Counted from the first letter of the stretch, positions 36,813-46,680 are shown. The stretch is 64,000 nt of DNA from Paenibacillus lentus (GCF_003931855.1 NZ_CP034248.1:1240001-1304000); one strand, 5' to 3'. The notes: generated from the letters alone by a model not told the origin. Numbers and translations: made by a program.

Positions 36813-37565
36813 TTAGCCGTTCATCACGCTGCCGCCATTTGCTCCTAGCACTTGGCCCGTGTAAATATTAGCGTCGTCCGAAGCGAGGAACATTACCGAT
36901 CTGGCGATTTCCTGAGGGAATGCTAACCGGCCCAGCAGATTCCGCGAATCGTGCTTGTGTTCGCCCTCTTCCAGCGAAGAACGGATATCGGAGAAAGTTC
37001 CGCCGGGAGCGACTGCATTGACGAGTACGTAGGGGGCCAGCTCTTTTGCCAGTGATTTGGTCATGGAAGTAATACCACCCTTTGCTGCGGAATAATGGGC
37101 GAGCTCGGCTCCGCCCTGGTTGGCTAAATCAGACGTGACGTTGATTATTTTTCCTTCCTTTTGTGCCAGCATTCGGGTCGCTGCCTCACGGGAAGTATAG
37201 AATGCACCGTAAAGGTGGATTTTAAGCATGCGATCCCAATGCTCGTCGGTCATCTCGGTGATTTTTACCGCTTGAGCAATGCCCGCATTGTTTACCAGGA
37301 TGTCCAATCTGCCGAATTGTTCGTCAATCGCTGCGAACATTTCTTTAACCTGGGCTGAGTCGCTGACATCAGCATGGAATACCTCTGCGCGAACTCCGTA
37401 GGACTCTGCCTGACGCTTGACATCAGCAGCTTCCTTGTCATCACCGTAGTAATTAATCATGACATGAATACCGGATTTAGCGAACTCTAATGTAATTGCT
37501 TTGCCGATTCCCCGGCTTCCACCCGTAATGAGGGCGGTTTTTTGTTGTTTTCCGTTGCTGGTCAT
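36813..37565 (-). CDS. SDR-family NAD(P)-dependent oxidoreductase (FabG-like)
   Basis: 250 residues, classical short-chain dehydrogenase. It has the Rossmann motif TGGSRGIGK near residue 14, NNAG (LVNNAGIA) near 88, and catalytic Tyr-x-x-x-Lys in HYSAAKGG near 155. C-terminal SDDANIYTGQVLGANGG is typical of FabG-like proteins. The substrate is not predictable. ATG 37565 is preceded by AAAGGAG with 7-nt spacing; an in-frame TTG at 37586 is upstream. It stands alone, divergent from the purine permease gene. Confidence 0.88.
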   Translation of the reverse strand: MTSNGKQQKTALITGGSRGIGKAITLEFAKSGIHVMINYYGDDKEAADVKRQAESYGVRAEVFHADVSDSAQVKEMFAAIDEQFGRLDILVNNAGIAQAVKITEMTDEHWDRMLKIHLYGAFYTSREAATRMLAQKEGKIINVTSDLANQGGAELAHYSAAKGGITSMTKSLAKELAPYVLVNAVAPGGTFSDIRSSLEEGEHKHDSRNLLGRLAFPQEIARSVMFLASDDANIYTGQVLGANGGSVMNG

Positions 37566-37783
37566 AGCTTGACTCCTTTTGTTCAACTTCTATTCTAGAT
37601 CGAAGGACCTAGCAGATAGATTTAGATATTATACTATATTATTTAGTGAAATTGAGAGTATCTTAACCGCAGAGTGATCTGGTAGCTTGACGAGGATCGG
37701 GGTTCGCAGGAGAATAAAGGATGTTCAAGTTAGCTAACGATTAGAGTAGAGTGTTTTAAGACGAAGGGAGAATTATTTTTTTC

Positions 37784-39085
37784 ATGAACAAGGCATTGGA
37801 TAAATATTTCAAGCTGAATCAGCATGGCACAAATGTAAAAACCGAGGTGCTGGCAGGCATTACAACCTTTCTCGCTATGGCCTATATTCTGGTTGTGAAT
37901 CCGGCGATCCTTTCTGCAGCAGGCATTCCATTCAATCAAGTCTTCATGGCCACCGTCATTTCCGCGGTGATCGGTACTCTCTTTATGGCTCTGTTTGCCA
38001 AGCATCCGATTGCCATCGCACCGGGTATGGGGCTTAACGCTTACTTTACGAGTGTAGTTGCTTCGACGGGTTTAACTTATCAGACCATACTCGGTACGGT
38101 TTTTATAGCAGGGCTCCTGTTCCTCTTGTTGAGTCTTACGCCGCTGCGGGAAGCACTGATACGGGCGATCCCCGATTCGCTTAAGTTCGGAATTACAGCG
38201 GGGATCGGCCTGTTTATTGCTTTTCTCGGACTACGGATGTCAGGGATCGTGGTTGCAAATCCCGATAATCTGGTTACCTTCGGGGATTTGCATCGTTCGG
38301 TTACACTACTGACGATCTTCGGTCTGTTCGTGACCTTGATTCTGTTGGCACGTCGGGTTACTGGGGCGCTATTTATCGGAATGGCGCTCACTGCGTTGGT
38401 TGGCTATTTCACGGGTCAGTTGTCATTCGACGGGATTGTGTCGGCCCCGCCTGTGCCTGTGTTTTTCGATATGGATGTGCCTGGTGTCTTCAGCCAAGGG
38501 CTGTATGCGACGGTGTTCGCCTTCCTGCTCGTCACGCTCTTTGATACGACCGGGACATTGATTGGTGTAGCGGAGCAGACGGGGGCGATGAAGAACGGAG
38601 AATTTCCGCGGGCTAAATCCGCATTACTGGCCGATGCGACGGCTACGACCGTTGGTTCTCTGTTTGGGACAAGCCCGACGACGGCCTACATTGAATCCAC
38701 TACGGGCGTAGCGGCAGGGGGGCGAACTGGACTGACCTCGCTGGTCGTAGCTGTATTGCTGATGCTGTCCATGTTTGTTTCTCCGCTGGTTGGGGCTATT
38801 TCCTCGCTGCCAGCGATCACAGCTCCAGCCCTGATTATTGTGGGCTGTTTCATGATGGAAGGGCTAGCGAGAATTCAATGGAAACAATTTGATGAAGCCT
38901 TCCCGGCTTTTGCTATCCTACTGATGATGCCGCTCACCGCGAGCATCGCCACAGGTATTGCCGTTGGCTTTATTACTTATCCTGTTCTTAAGCTAGCTTG
39001 CGGGAAGGGCAAGGAAGTTCATCCACTGCTCTATATTTTCGGGCTGGTGTTCATCGTTCAGTTGGCGTTTTTCCCGGCACATTAA
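37784..39085 (+). CDS. NCS2-family purine permease (PbuG/PbuO type)
   Basis: 433 residues with about 12-14 helices. Signatures of the AzgA-like guanine/hypoxanthine branch are visible: TEVLAGITTFLAMAYILVVNP near 20, APGMGLNAYF near 84, and LFDTTGTLIGVAEQTG near 252. It imports guanine, hypoxanthine or adenine by proton symport. The ribosome site AAGGGAG (37764-37770) is 13 nt from ATG, longer than usual. I looked for a purine riboswitch in 37590-37783 and did not see its conserved core. Confidence 0.88.
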   Translation: MNKALDKYFKLNQHGTNVKTEVLAGITTFLAMAYILVVNPAILSAAGIPFNQVFMATVISAVIGTLFMALFAKHPIAIAPGMGLNAYFTSVVASTGLTYQTILGTVFIAGLLFLLLSLTPLREALIRAIPDSLKFGITAGIGLFIAFLGLRMSGIVVANPDNLVTFGDLHRSVTLLTIFGLFVTLILLARRVTGALFIGMALTALVGYFTGQLSFDGIVSAPPVPVFFDMDVPGVFSQGLYATVFAFLLVTLFDTTGTLIGVAEQTGAMKNGEFPRAKSALLADATATTVGSLFGTSPTTAYIESTTGVAAGGRTGLTSLVVAVLLMLSMFVSPLVGAISSLPAITAPALIIVGCFMMEGLARIQWKQFDEAFPAFAILLMMPLTASIATGIAVGFITYPVLKLACGKGKEVHPLLYIFGLVFIVQLAFFPAH

Positions 39086-39284
39086 AATATCGGCTAAAAA
39101 ATTGTCATCGCTTTTAACATTATTGAGACCCTTTTGCTGCCGCTGAAACATATAATTAAGATGAAATTATTTAATTTAAGTTTGAAAGACCTAAGAATGG
39201 TTATAAAAAAGGTATAGACCTATATGTCTTTATACTTATATTGGATGATTTTCATCTCGAAGACCGGAAAGGCGGGAGCGCGCA

Positions 39285-39809
39285 ATGATGAGAAGATGGT
39301 TGGCCGTATTGATCCCTTTAGCCCTTATAGTCGTTATGTCTTCGTTAGGAACGTCCAGCTCGGGTGCTGCAGAACAGGAGTATACGCCGGTGGAGCGGAC
39401 TTCCGATACCAAAGTTGTGTATATCGAGCAATTGAATACTCTAGCGGACGGAAATGTGCTGTTCGTGGATGAAATCGAATGGTATGAAGGGGAAGAAGCA
39501 GAGCAGGCATTTCTCGAGCATGAGCCGGACGCAGGGATAGACGGGCCACCGGACGGTTACTACATTGTAAATGAAGATATCAAGCTAACGAGTTACAGGA
39601 TCGCAGAAGATGTTAGAATCTTTATGCAGATTTATGACCGTACAGGAAATATAGAGGATATGGATATCCGTTGGAATGAGCTGGTCACTATGGAGCAATT
39701 TAAGGGCATTGTCCAGAACACAGAATGGATCGACGTCAAGGATTTCCCCTATCATATTACCGTGAAGGATGGTACCGTTGTGCAGATAGTACAGCAGTAC
39801 ATTCCATAA
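39285..39809 (+). CDS. secreted protein of unknown function
   Basis: 174 residues. A signal peptide of about 29 residues (RR, hydrophobic core, SSSGAAEQ) precedes an acidic mature protein of about 145 residues with no motif I recognise. ATG 39285 is preceded by GGCGGGAG. A hairpin at 39836 follows. It may act on the cell surface or in the medium. Confidence 0.6.
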   Translation: MMRRWLAVLIPLALIVVMSSLGTSSSGAAEQEYTPVERTSDTKVVYIEQLNTLADGNVLFVDEIEWYEGEEAEQAFLEHEPDAGIDGPPDGYYIVNEDIKLTSYRIAEDVRIFMQIYDRTGNIEDMDIRWNELVTMEQFKGIVQNTEWIDVKDFPYHITVKDGTVVQIVQQYIP

Positions 39810-39835
39810 TAGCTAAATGGACTAAGAAATAAAGA

Positions 39836-39869
39836 TACCGCCCTATCCGCTGAAGCGGATGGGGCGGTA
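39836..39869. terminator. hairpin terminator between convergent genes
   Basis: TACCGCCCTATCCGC (39836-39850), TGAA loop, GCGGATGGGGCGGTA (39855-39869): a 15-bp stem with one G-U pair. The minus-strand side continues as TCTTTATTTCTT, the better T-rich tail, so it mainly ends transcription from the heme monooxygenase gene. Confidence 0.65.
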
Positions 39870-40005
39870 CTGTATATGCTGGTGCTCAGCAGTTCAGTGG
39901 CCGATGTTCGATAGAACGCGATGGAAGAAGTAATAGACATGCCGCAGACAGAGATGCTAAGCAATAGATATGGTCTGCGATGGTTAGGCTGCTGCGAAGT
40001 TGATG

Positions 40006-40326
40006 CTACTGAGCAGGCCCTTTGACGGCTTTGACTTCGTATGCGGCATGCGCTGAACTGAGCACGTATTCAGGCCTGCCTTGCTGTCTTTGTCGTCGGT
40101 GGCCTTCGATATGTACATCGCTCTTTTCCCAAGCTTTCCAGTGGGCCTCCGATTCCCAACGAATGAGGATTTGGATTTGCTGTTCTCCCTTTCTTGGCTT
40201 TTGGACGAGCACGCTAAGATCTATAAATCCAGGAAATTTCTCAATGGCACCTTCTCCGCTAAACTTTTGCACGATTTGATCCTCGAAGCCTTCTTTGATG
40301 GTGATCGTTTTCGATTCAACCCACAT
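40006..40326 (-). CDS. IsdG/HmoA-type heme-degrading monooxygenase
   Basis: 106 residues with the dimeric ABM ferredoxin-like fold pattern: short beta strands, an N-terminal FPGF element (KFPGFIDLSVLVQ) and WESEAHWKAWEKSDVH, where the C-terminal helix His is the expected heme ligand. Such enzymes open heme in the cytosol to release iron. The AGGTGA ribosome site precedes ATG 40326, and a near-perfect Fur box lies 55 bp upstream, supporting iron-regulated expression. Confidence 0.8.
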   Translation of the reverse strand: MWVESKTITIKEGFEDQIVQKFSGEGAIEKFPGFIDLSVLVQKPRKGEQQIQILIRWESEAHWKAWEKSDVHIEGHRRQRQQGRPEYVLSSAHAAYEVKAVKGPAQ

Positions 40327-40380
40327 ATCCTGTCACCTCCAATTTCAATAATGAACGACAATCTCTATCCACATTCTATT

Positions 40381-40399
40381 GATAATAATTATCATTGTC
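40381..40399. promoter_or_regulatory. Fur box
   Basis: GATAATAATTATCATTGTC differs from the GATAATGATAATCATTATC consensus at 3 of 19 positions. It sits 55 bp upstream of the heme monooxygenase start on the minus strand and about 107 bp before the diguanylate cyclase start. Confidence 0.75.
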
Positions 40400-40505
40400 A
40401 ATAAAATTCATTTCTAAAAGAATCGTCTAGCAAAAAAATACTGATCGGGTATACTATAATTTAACACGTAGTTCATTATGCCTATTCAAGGAAAGAGTGA
40501 AGTGA

Positions 40506-41906
40506 ATGCATAAAGAAGCTGAACTAATTCATCAAAAAAATATATTGATGCTGAAAATATTATGGGGATTTTTCACAATTGCTAATATTATTAACTTGCT
40601 TGTGGAAGGGAAATTAGCGCCGGTATACCCGCTTGCCGGGCTCATCCTGTTAACGCTGCTGACCGGCGTGGTCTTGCAGAAGCGCTGGCCCTCATTTACG
40701 ATGATGCTGACGGTATGCTTCCTCTTTGTATTTTTCTACTTTTTGATCACAGGAGATCCTTATTTACCAAATTTTATATTTATGGCGCTTGCCCCTCTTC
40801 TAAGTTTATTCTATCATGACTTCCGGGCAGTACTCCTATCAGGGATTTTGTTCATCCTTTCTTCAATCTATTATTTCTTTGCTTACCAAGACGTACTTTT
40901 TCCAGGTTTTCAGGGAAGGGAAGTATCCTACTTAATTTCTTTTGGTGCTTTTATAACGGTATTTTCGATCATTCATACAAGGCTTACGCGGAGTTTATGG
41001 CGCCGTGCAGGGCAGAGTGAGGAGCGATTGAGAACGATATTGGATAGCGTGTCGATCGGGATCTGGACGTTTGATTTAAGCACGATGCAAATAGAAGTTT
41101 CGGATGGATTCGAACAGTTGACGGGATTCTCTCCGAAGGTGTTTCAAACGAATTCGCAGCAGATTAATGAAATGATCTATCCTGAAGATAGAGAGATATT
41201 TAAGGAATTTCAGCAGGAGATGATTTTCGGTCGGAGCAGCGCAATATGCGAATATCGCATCGTTTGCCGTAACGGTACGGTGAAATGGGTGCAGAACCGC
41301 GGCATGCCGTATTTCAACCATTTAAATCACATGGTGCGCTTGGAAGGCGTTATGATCGATATAACTGATCGGAAGCAGATGGAAGAGACCATTGAGCATC
41401 TTGCTTATCATGACGAACTAACAGGGCTGCCGAATCGTACGCTGTTTAGCAAGAGGTTTGAGGAATATGCAAATCAGGGAAAGTTTTCGCTTGCGATTCT
41501 CTTTATTGATTTGAATGATTTCAAGGAAGTGAATGATACCTTTGGGCATGATGCCGGAGATTTGCTGCTAAAGGATATTGCGGGAAGGCTGACCAGCATT
41601 GTCCGCGAACAGGATATGGTATGCCGCCTTGGTGGGGACGAGTTTCTGGTGCTGCTTGTGGATATAGATGAGAGCCGCGTTGTTAAGGTGGCTGATCGAA
41701 TCAAGGCGAGTCTGTCTGAAGGATACTTGTATCAGGGCTATCGGCTCACCGCCGGGGCAAGCATTGGCTTCTGTGTGGCACCGAGCGGTACAGGAGATTT
41801 GGAGGAAATGATCCGGCAGGCGGATGAAGCGATGTATGGTGCGAAGAAAAGTAGAGTGCGCCAGTATTTATCGCAGCAGGAGAAGGTAGCTTCCCATGAA
41901 ATATAG
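40506..41906 (+). CDS. membrane diguanylate cyclase with PAS domain
   Basis: 466 residues. About six N-terminal membrane helices (residues about 12-165), a PAS/PAC sensor domain (about 175-297), and a GGDEF domain (about 300-460) with intact GGDEF at 376-380. It should make cyclic di-GMP, favouring sessile behaviour. No RxxD inhibitory site was identified with certainty. It faces the EAL protein gene convergently, so opposite activities are encoded side by side. AAGGAAAG at 40490-40497 precedes ATG 40506. Confidence 0.9.
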   Translation: MHKEAELIHQKNILMLKILWGFFTIANIINLLVEGKLAPVYPLAGLILLTLLTGVVLQKRWPSFTMMLTVCFLFVFFYFLITGDPYLPNFIFMALAPLLSLFYHDFRAVLLSGILFILSSIYYFFAYQDVLFPGFQGREVSYLISFGAFITVFSIIHTRLTRSLWRRAGQSEERLRTILDSVSIGIWTFDLSTMQIEVSDGFEQLTGFSPKVFQTNSQQINEMIYPEDREIFKEFQQEMIFGRSSAICEYRIVCRNGTVKWVQNRGMPYFNHLNHMVRLEGVMIDITDRKQMEETIEHLAYHDELTGLPNRTLFSKRFEEYANQGKFSLAILFIDLNDFKEVNDTFGHDAGDLLLKDIAGRLTSIVREQDMVCRLGGDEFLVLLVDIDESRVVKVADRIKASLSEGYLYQGYRLTAGASIGFCVAPSGTGDLEEMIRQADEAMYGAKKSRVRQYLSQQEKVASHEI

Positions 41907-41921
41907 TGAGTAAATCATAAT

Positions 41922-41956
41922 AAAATGACTCCCGTACTATCACGAGGAGTCATTTT
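41922..41956. terminator. bidirectional terminator between the two cyclic-di-GMP genes
   Basis: AAAATGACTCC (41922-41932) pairs with GGAGTCATTTT (41946-41956). The stop codon of the minus-strand gene (41940-41942) lies inside the loop, so its last codons form one arm. Confidence 0.8.
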
Positions 41957-44687
41957 TAGTTTGTTTCTGATGCTGTTTAGTGTTCTCTACTCCATCATGG
42001 TCTAACCAGCTTCCGTCCCAATGCTTTACGAACTGAGTGAACTCCTCCTCCCGCAGCGGCTTGCTGAATAAATAGCCTTGGAATTGGGCGCAGTTCAGGC
42101 TTCGCAGATAGCGGAGCTCTGCCTCCGACTCGATTCCCTCGGCAACGATGCCAAGCTCCATATGGTGGGCAAGCGCAATGACAGCACGAACGATGGCTGA
42201 TTTCTTCGGATCATGGGCTAGGCCTTGAATGAACGACCGATCCAGCTTGATCTCGTGGATCGGCAGCCGCTGGAGCTGGCTGAGGGAGGAGTACCCGGTG
42301 CCGAAGTCATCCATTGAAATGGTAATTCCCATGGCACGCAAATCAGCCATCACTTTAATGACATATTCCGCACTCTTGATCAGCGAGCCTTCGGTGATTT
42401 CAAGAATAAGGTCCTGAGGGTCAAGCCGGGTCTTTGTGAGCACGCGGGAAATCATGCTGATCAGATTGCCTTGATAGAAGTGCCGTGCTGAAAGATTCAC
42501 CGCAATTGGAAAGCGCGGCAGTCCCTGTTCCTGCCATGCTTTATTCTGACGGCATGCCTCCGTCACCACCCATTCATCGATGTCCATGATGATCCCTGAT
42601 GTCTCCGCGAGTTGGATAAACTTGTCGGGAGGCACGAAGCCATACTCTGGATGAATCCAACGAATCAAGGCTTCCGCTCCGCTGATGCGGCCTGTTTTGG
42701 CATCGATTTTAGGCTGATAATATAATGAAAACTGATCGTTTAAAAGAGCACTGCGTAAGCCATTCTCCAGCTTCATATTTTCAGAGAGCTGGTTCTCGAT
42801 CATCCGATCGTAGAAATGATAGATACTATTCCCTTGCTCCTTAGCTACGTACATAGCAATGTCGGCATTGCGCATGATCAAGTCCAGATTGTCTCCATCG
42901 TAAGGATATATACTGATTCCGATGCTTACTGAGACGTATAGAGCGACATCACCTATGATGATCGGTTCATTCAGTGCATCGCAGATAGCTTGAGCCGCTT
43001 GCTGAACGGAGGTCGTATCGTTGTAATGATACACAAATACGAATTCGTCTCCGCTAAGCCTGAATACCCGAAGCTGATCGGAGATCAGCGGGGAGAAGCG
43101 GGAGGCTACTTTTTGCAATAGAATGTCGCCTGTCTCATGGCCGAGAGTATCGTTGACCTGCTTAAAGCGGTTTAAATCGGCAAACATGACGGCAAAGGAA
43201 TGATCCGGGCCGTAGTGCATCCCTAGGGAACCGATGTATTCTGTGAAGTGCAGGCGGTTTGGCAACCCGGTCAGGCCATCGTAGTATGCCAGCTCCTGCA
43301 GCTTCTTCTCGGATTGCTGCAGTTGTAAGGTCTGTTCCTGAAGTAACTGATTGCTCCTGAGCGACTCTTGGAACATGGTTAGTAGTTTATTCGTCATTAT
43401 TCGGAAATTCACGGTAAGCGAACGGATCTCATATATTCGGCTCTCCGGCCATTCCAGGTCGTGCAGGTGATAGACTTTGTCCGGGAGCCCGGTCGTCACA
43501 TTAGCTAGCTCGGATAGCCCCCGAACGAGGCGACGGGTAATCCAACGGCTGCCAATGGCGGCCGCGATCATAAACAGCAGCAGATATATGAATTGTGTTA
43601 AATATTGGCCGTAGATCTGCTTTTGGTACGGCTGCAAGGGTACCATGACGTACACAATAAAGGGGACTTGCTTCAGCGTCGTCCCGTAAATATAGCTGGC
43701 TTCTTGCCATTCCTGATTGGGCAGCAGCCGCAGGCGTTTCTCAGGCATATGCAGGTAGAAATCACCCTGAATGATTGAGTTGTTAGGCAAGGGCAGAAAA
43801 TGACTTAAGGAATACTGTTCCTCTGACTCGCTATCCGCTACGATTTGTTTATGCCGCGGGTCAAACACAACAATATGATAACCTCGGTCGGCTGCAAAGA
43901 AATTTACGATGCGCTGCAGCTTCTCGAGCTGGATTTTCCCAAGGTACTCACTATGCCCCATATGGCCCGTATGCTCCAACCTGCGAATATCCTCCGGGCT
44001 CCAACGATCGAGCTCATTGGCAATGCTGTTAGATGTATGGAGAGCGACTTGCAGAGAATTATAGCGTACAGAGTCATATGTATTCCTGCTGTTCATGAGA
44101 AGGTAAAACACGAATGGCAGGGCAATAGCCAAAAAAATAATATGGTAAAGCAGTTTATTTAAATAAATGGGCTGCTTCCGGGAAGCTTCGCGTAGGTGAA
44201 AGTATTTACTCGGAAGATACTCCCATACCGCATCCGCCAGCAGCACGTTGAATAATCCGTTAGATATATAAATTGCCGCCATCATCCAAATTTCGATGGA
44301 AATGGCACGATACGAAAAATAGTATAAGAGGAAGAAGATTGGGAGACCGACGGCTATCCAGAAAATAAAGTCTGCTCCAATCGTTGTCCTGAAGTTTTTT
44401 CTCAAGTACCATGAAAGACAGAGAAAGACGATTTCTAACCAAAGAACCCCTTGAAAGAGGGGATTGCCCCAAACAAAGATGGATATAGCATACACCAATG
44501 TCGCTGTACATAGCCCCAAGCCTATGCCGTATATACGGGTAAGCAGAAGCAGCACAAAGTTCGTAAACACTAGCGAGATGCCAAAGATCAAGTGGAGGGG
44601 ATGATATTCACTGACGAGTGCCAGTCCGAGCCCCGCTAGAAAGATGATACTTGTTGTATAAGAGAAATATCTTCTTCTGGTCATCAT
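41940..44687 (-). CDS. membrane GGDEF-EAL cyclic-di-GMP protein
   Basis: 915 residues from ATG 44687, which has AGGAGG 6 nt upstream. Eight or so membrane helices (five or six before residue 170), an extracytoplasmic stretch, a second anchor near 395, HAMP-like region, GGDEF domain with motif SGDEF near 545, and an EAL domain (about 665-905) with EALIRW, EITEGS and DDFGTGYSSL. The EAL residues look complete, so phosphodiesterase activity is likely. The Gly-to-Ser change in the cyclase signature may reduce or retain synthesis activity; some SGDEF proteins are active. Confidence 0.9.
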   Translation of the reverse strand: MMTRRRYFSYTTSIIFLAGLGLALVSEYHPLHLIFGISLVFTNFVLLLLTRIYGIGLGLCTATLVYAISIFVWGNPLFQGVLWLEIVFLCLSWYLRKNFRTTIGADFIFWIAVGLPIFFLLYYFSYRAISIEIWMMAAIYISNGLFNVLLADAVWEYLPSKYFHLREASRKQPIYLNKLLYHIIFLAIALPFVFYLLMNSRNTYDSVRYNSLQVALHTSNSIANELDRWSPEDIRRLEHTGHMGHSEYLGKIQLEKLQRIVNFFAADRGYHIVVFDPRHKQIVADSESEEQYSLSHFLPLPNNSIIQGDFYLHMPEKRLRLLPNQEWQEASYIYGTTLKQVPFIVYVMVPLQPYQKQIYGQYLTQFIYLLLFMIAAAIGSRWITRRLVRGLSELANVTTGLPDKVYHLHDLEWPESRIYEIRSLTVNFRIMTNKLLTMFQESLRSNQLLQEQTLQLQQSEKKLQELAYYDGLTGLPNRLHFTEYIGSLGMHYGPDHSFAVMFADLNRFKQVNDTLGHETGDILLQKVASRFSPLISDQLRVFRLSGDEFVFVYHYNDTTSVQQAAQAICDALNEPIIIGDVALYVSVSIGISIYPYDGDNLDLIMRNADIAMYVAKEQGNSIYHFYDRMIENQLSENMKLENGLRSALLNDQFSLYYQPKIDAKTGRISGAEALIRWIHPEYGFVPPDKFIQLAETSGIIMDIDEWVVTEACRQNKAWQEQGLPRFPIAVNLSARHFYQGNLISMISRVLTKTRLDPQDLILEITEGSLIKSAEYVIKVMADLRAMGITISMDDFGTGYSSLSQLQRLPIHEIKLDRSFIQGLAHDPKKSAIVRAVIALAHHMELGIVAEGIESEAELRYLRSLNCAQFQGYLFSKPLREEEFTQFVKHWDGSWLDHDGVENTKQHQKQTKNDSS

Positions 44688-44926
44688 GTCGATCCTCCTC
44701 TGGAGGAAATGTAATCCGTAATACCTACATTTCGTCATAGTTTGAGGAAAACCCTCTTTTTAAGAGGAAAAGCAGCGGCAAAATCGCTCGAATTATTAGG
44801 ACTATAGAATGAAGAGGGGCGTGTCAATGACTTATAGAACAGCATATATTTAAAATATGAGATATCATCTTTTTAAAGACTAGAGGCAATTTAATCACAC
44901 TATAGATAGTCCAAAGGGTGGTACTT

Positions 44927-45871
44927 ATGGCGATTAAAAAATTCCTGAAGCTGGTGGAAATTCAGACGAAGGTCGCAAGCATGATTCCTTTCATTTTTGG
45001 CACGGTCTATGCCTTATTCCGTTTTGAGCAATTTAATGCTTATCATTTCATGTTAATGTTGATTTCCCTGCTTAGCTTCGATATGGCAACGACAGCGATT
45101 AATAACTATTATGACTATCGGAAGGCAGTCAAGAAGCATGGTTATGGGTATGAGATTCATAATGCGATTGTGCAGTACAATATTAGGCCGGCGGTCGTGG
45201 TCGCAATTATTGCAATTTTGTTGACATTGGCGATTGGCGCTGGCATCGTTTTATTTTTAGAGGTTGGATTACTTCTGCTGTTGTTAGGTGGTTTGTCGTT
45301 TGCCGTAGGCATTTTGTATTCTTTTGGGCCCATTCCGATCTCGCGGATGCCGCTGGGGGAAATATTTTCGGGGCTGTTCATGGGTTTTGTCATTATCTTT
45401 ATTTCGGCTTACATTCATGTAGGGGATCGATTTGCTTCCTTGACGCTGGCAGGAGGGGTTGTTACGCTGCAAATACAGCTCGTTGAGGTCATTTTGGTCT
45501 TCCTCATTTCCATTCCGGCGATTCTCGGTATTGCCAATATCATGCTGGCGAATAACATCTGCGATATGGAGGATGATATCGAGAATAGACGATACACGCT
45601 CCCCGTCTACATCGGTCGGTCGAAGGCCATTGTCCTGTTTAAAATACTATATTACGCAGCTTATCTGGATCTGATCGTGCTGTACGCGCTTCGCGTTCAT
45701 CCGATTATTGTTGCGCTGGTTCTCCTGACACTCCTCCCTGTTCGGAAAAATGTCAAGCGATTCGCTGATCAGCCCACAAAGCAGTTTACCTTCGGCTTGG
45801 CGGTGCAAAACTTCATAATGACCAATGCCGCCCGCATCATTGCTCTTGGTGTAGCAGTGCTTATGATGTAG
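44927..45871 (+). CDS. UbiA-family prenyltransferase (MenA-like)
   Basis: 314 residues with about nine helices. The first prenyl-diphosphate site reads TTAINNYYDYRKA near residue 50 and the second NNICDMEDDIENRRYTLPV near residue 208. This pattern fits 1,4-dihydroxy-2-naphthoate polyprenyltransferase (menaquinone synthesis) or a paralogue. ATG 44927 follows AAGGGTGG; GTG 44918 is in frame but sits on that site. A second UbiA protein is encoded 4 kb away, so which one makes menaquinone is open. Confidence 0.8.
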   Translation: MAIKKFLKLVEIQTKVASMIPFIFGTVYALFRFEQFNAYHFMLMLISLLSFDMATTAINNYYDYRKAVKKHGYGYEIHNAIVQYNIRPAVVVAIIAILLTLAIGAGIVLFLEVGLLLLLLGGLSFAVGILYSFGPIPISRMPLGEIFSGLFMGFVIIFISAYIHVGDRFASLTLAGGVVTLQIQLVEVILVFLISIPAILGIANIMLANNICDMEDDIENRRYTLPVYIGRSKAIVLFKILYYAAYLDLIVLYALRVHPIIVALVLLTLLPVRKNVKRFADQPTKQFTFGLAVQNFIMTNAARIIALGVAVLMM

Positions 45872-45900
45872 TCGAGCGGCATCTTTCAGCAATTCTGAAG

Positions 45901-46680
45901 CTAGGATAGACTGCTATTTGTAGTCTGCGTCCTCTTTCTTCTGCGCGAAGGAGCTTCACTGTCCCAACGGAAGGTCAGCACTGCAGCTCCTAGGCAGATG
46001 GCGGTAAAGCCTGCCAAGATCAGCAGGGATAACCCTAAGTCTGCTAATACACTCGCTTGCGCTTGGGCCAATGCTAGGTTCATGGCTTTCACGAAATAGT
46101 GAAAGGGCTGGAGAGATCCAAAGATCCTGATCCATTCAGGAGCCTGCTGTAGGCTGTAGAAAGCTTCGCTCGTAAATAAAAGCGGAAAACTGATTAGATT
46201 AGAAATCATATTGACGTTACTCTCGTCCTTAGACAGATTAGCCGCAATGAACCCGAGAGCCGTGAAGCACACAGTCCCGACCAGGAGTACGATCAGCATG
46301 AGCACTAGGTTTAGGGGACGGATACTAACTCCAAGCATCAGCCTACCCGTAACGATGATAACGGCGCTAACGATGAGGGATAGGATGGTTCTGGCGCCAG
46401 TCATAGCAGCTACGAAGGTGGTGGTTTTGAAGGGAGTAGCTCTTAGCAGCTTATACACGCCGCGGTTGCGATGCGTCATTACGTTAAAGGCGGTAACCAT
46501 CGTAGACCCGAATAACACGTTCATCGTCAGTACACCGCTAAGCAATTTTTCCGAATAAGCGGGCTGCTGCAAATAGAGACCCAGGCCGATCAGCAGTGCG
46601 ATTGGAAAGGCGATTGTCCAGAATAAAGTATGTATATCCCGCAGCATTCCCCGCAGCATCGTTGTCAAAACAGTAATCAT
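45901..46680 (-). CDS. ABC-2 type transporter permease
   Basis: 259 residues with six predicted helices, the usual fold for ABC-2 exporter permeases: a long N-terminal amphipathic start (MLRGMLRDIHTLFWTIAFPIALL) and hydrophobic segments to about residue 240. It overlaps the ATPase stop by ATGA (46677-46680). Likely an exporter of a lipid, peptide or drug. The PadR gene upstream probably controls it. Confidence 0.85.
   Translation of the reverse strand: MITVLTTMLRGMLRDIHTLFWTIAFPIALLIGLGLYLQQPAYSEKLLSGVLTMNVLFGSTMVTAFNVMTHRNRGVYKLLRATPFKTTTFVAAMTGARTILSLIVSAVIIVTGRLMLGVSIRPLNLVLMLIVLLVGTVCFTALGFIAANLSKDESNVNMISNLISFPLLFTSEAFYSLQQAPEWIRIFGSLQPFHYFVKAMNLALAQAQASVLADLGLSLLILAGFTAICLGAAVLTFRWDSEAPSRRRKRTQTTNSSLS

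Noticed and set aside
37590..37783. Purine riboswitch before the purine permease
   Set aside because: The leader lacks the recognisable conserved junction and loop sequences.
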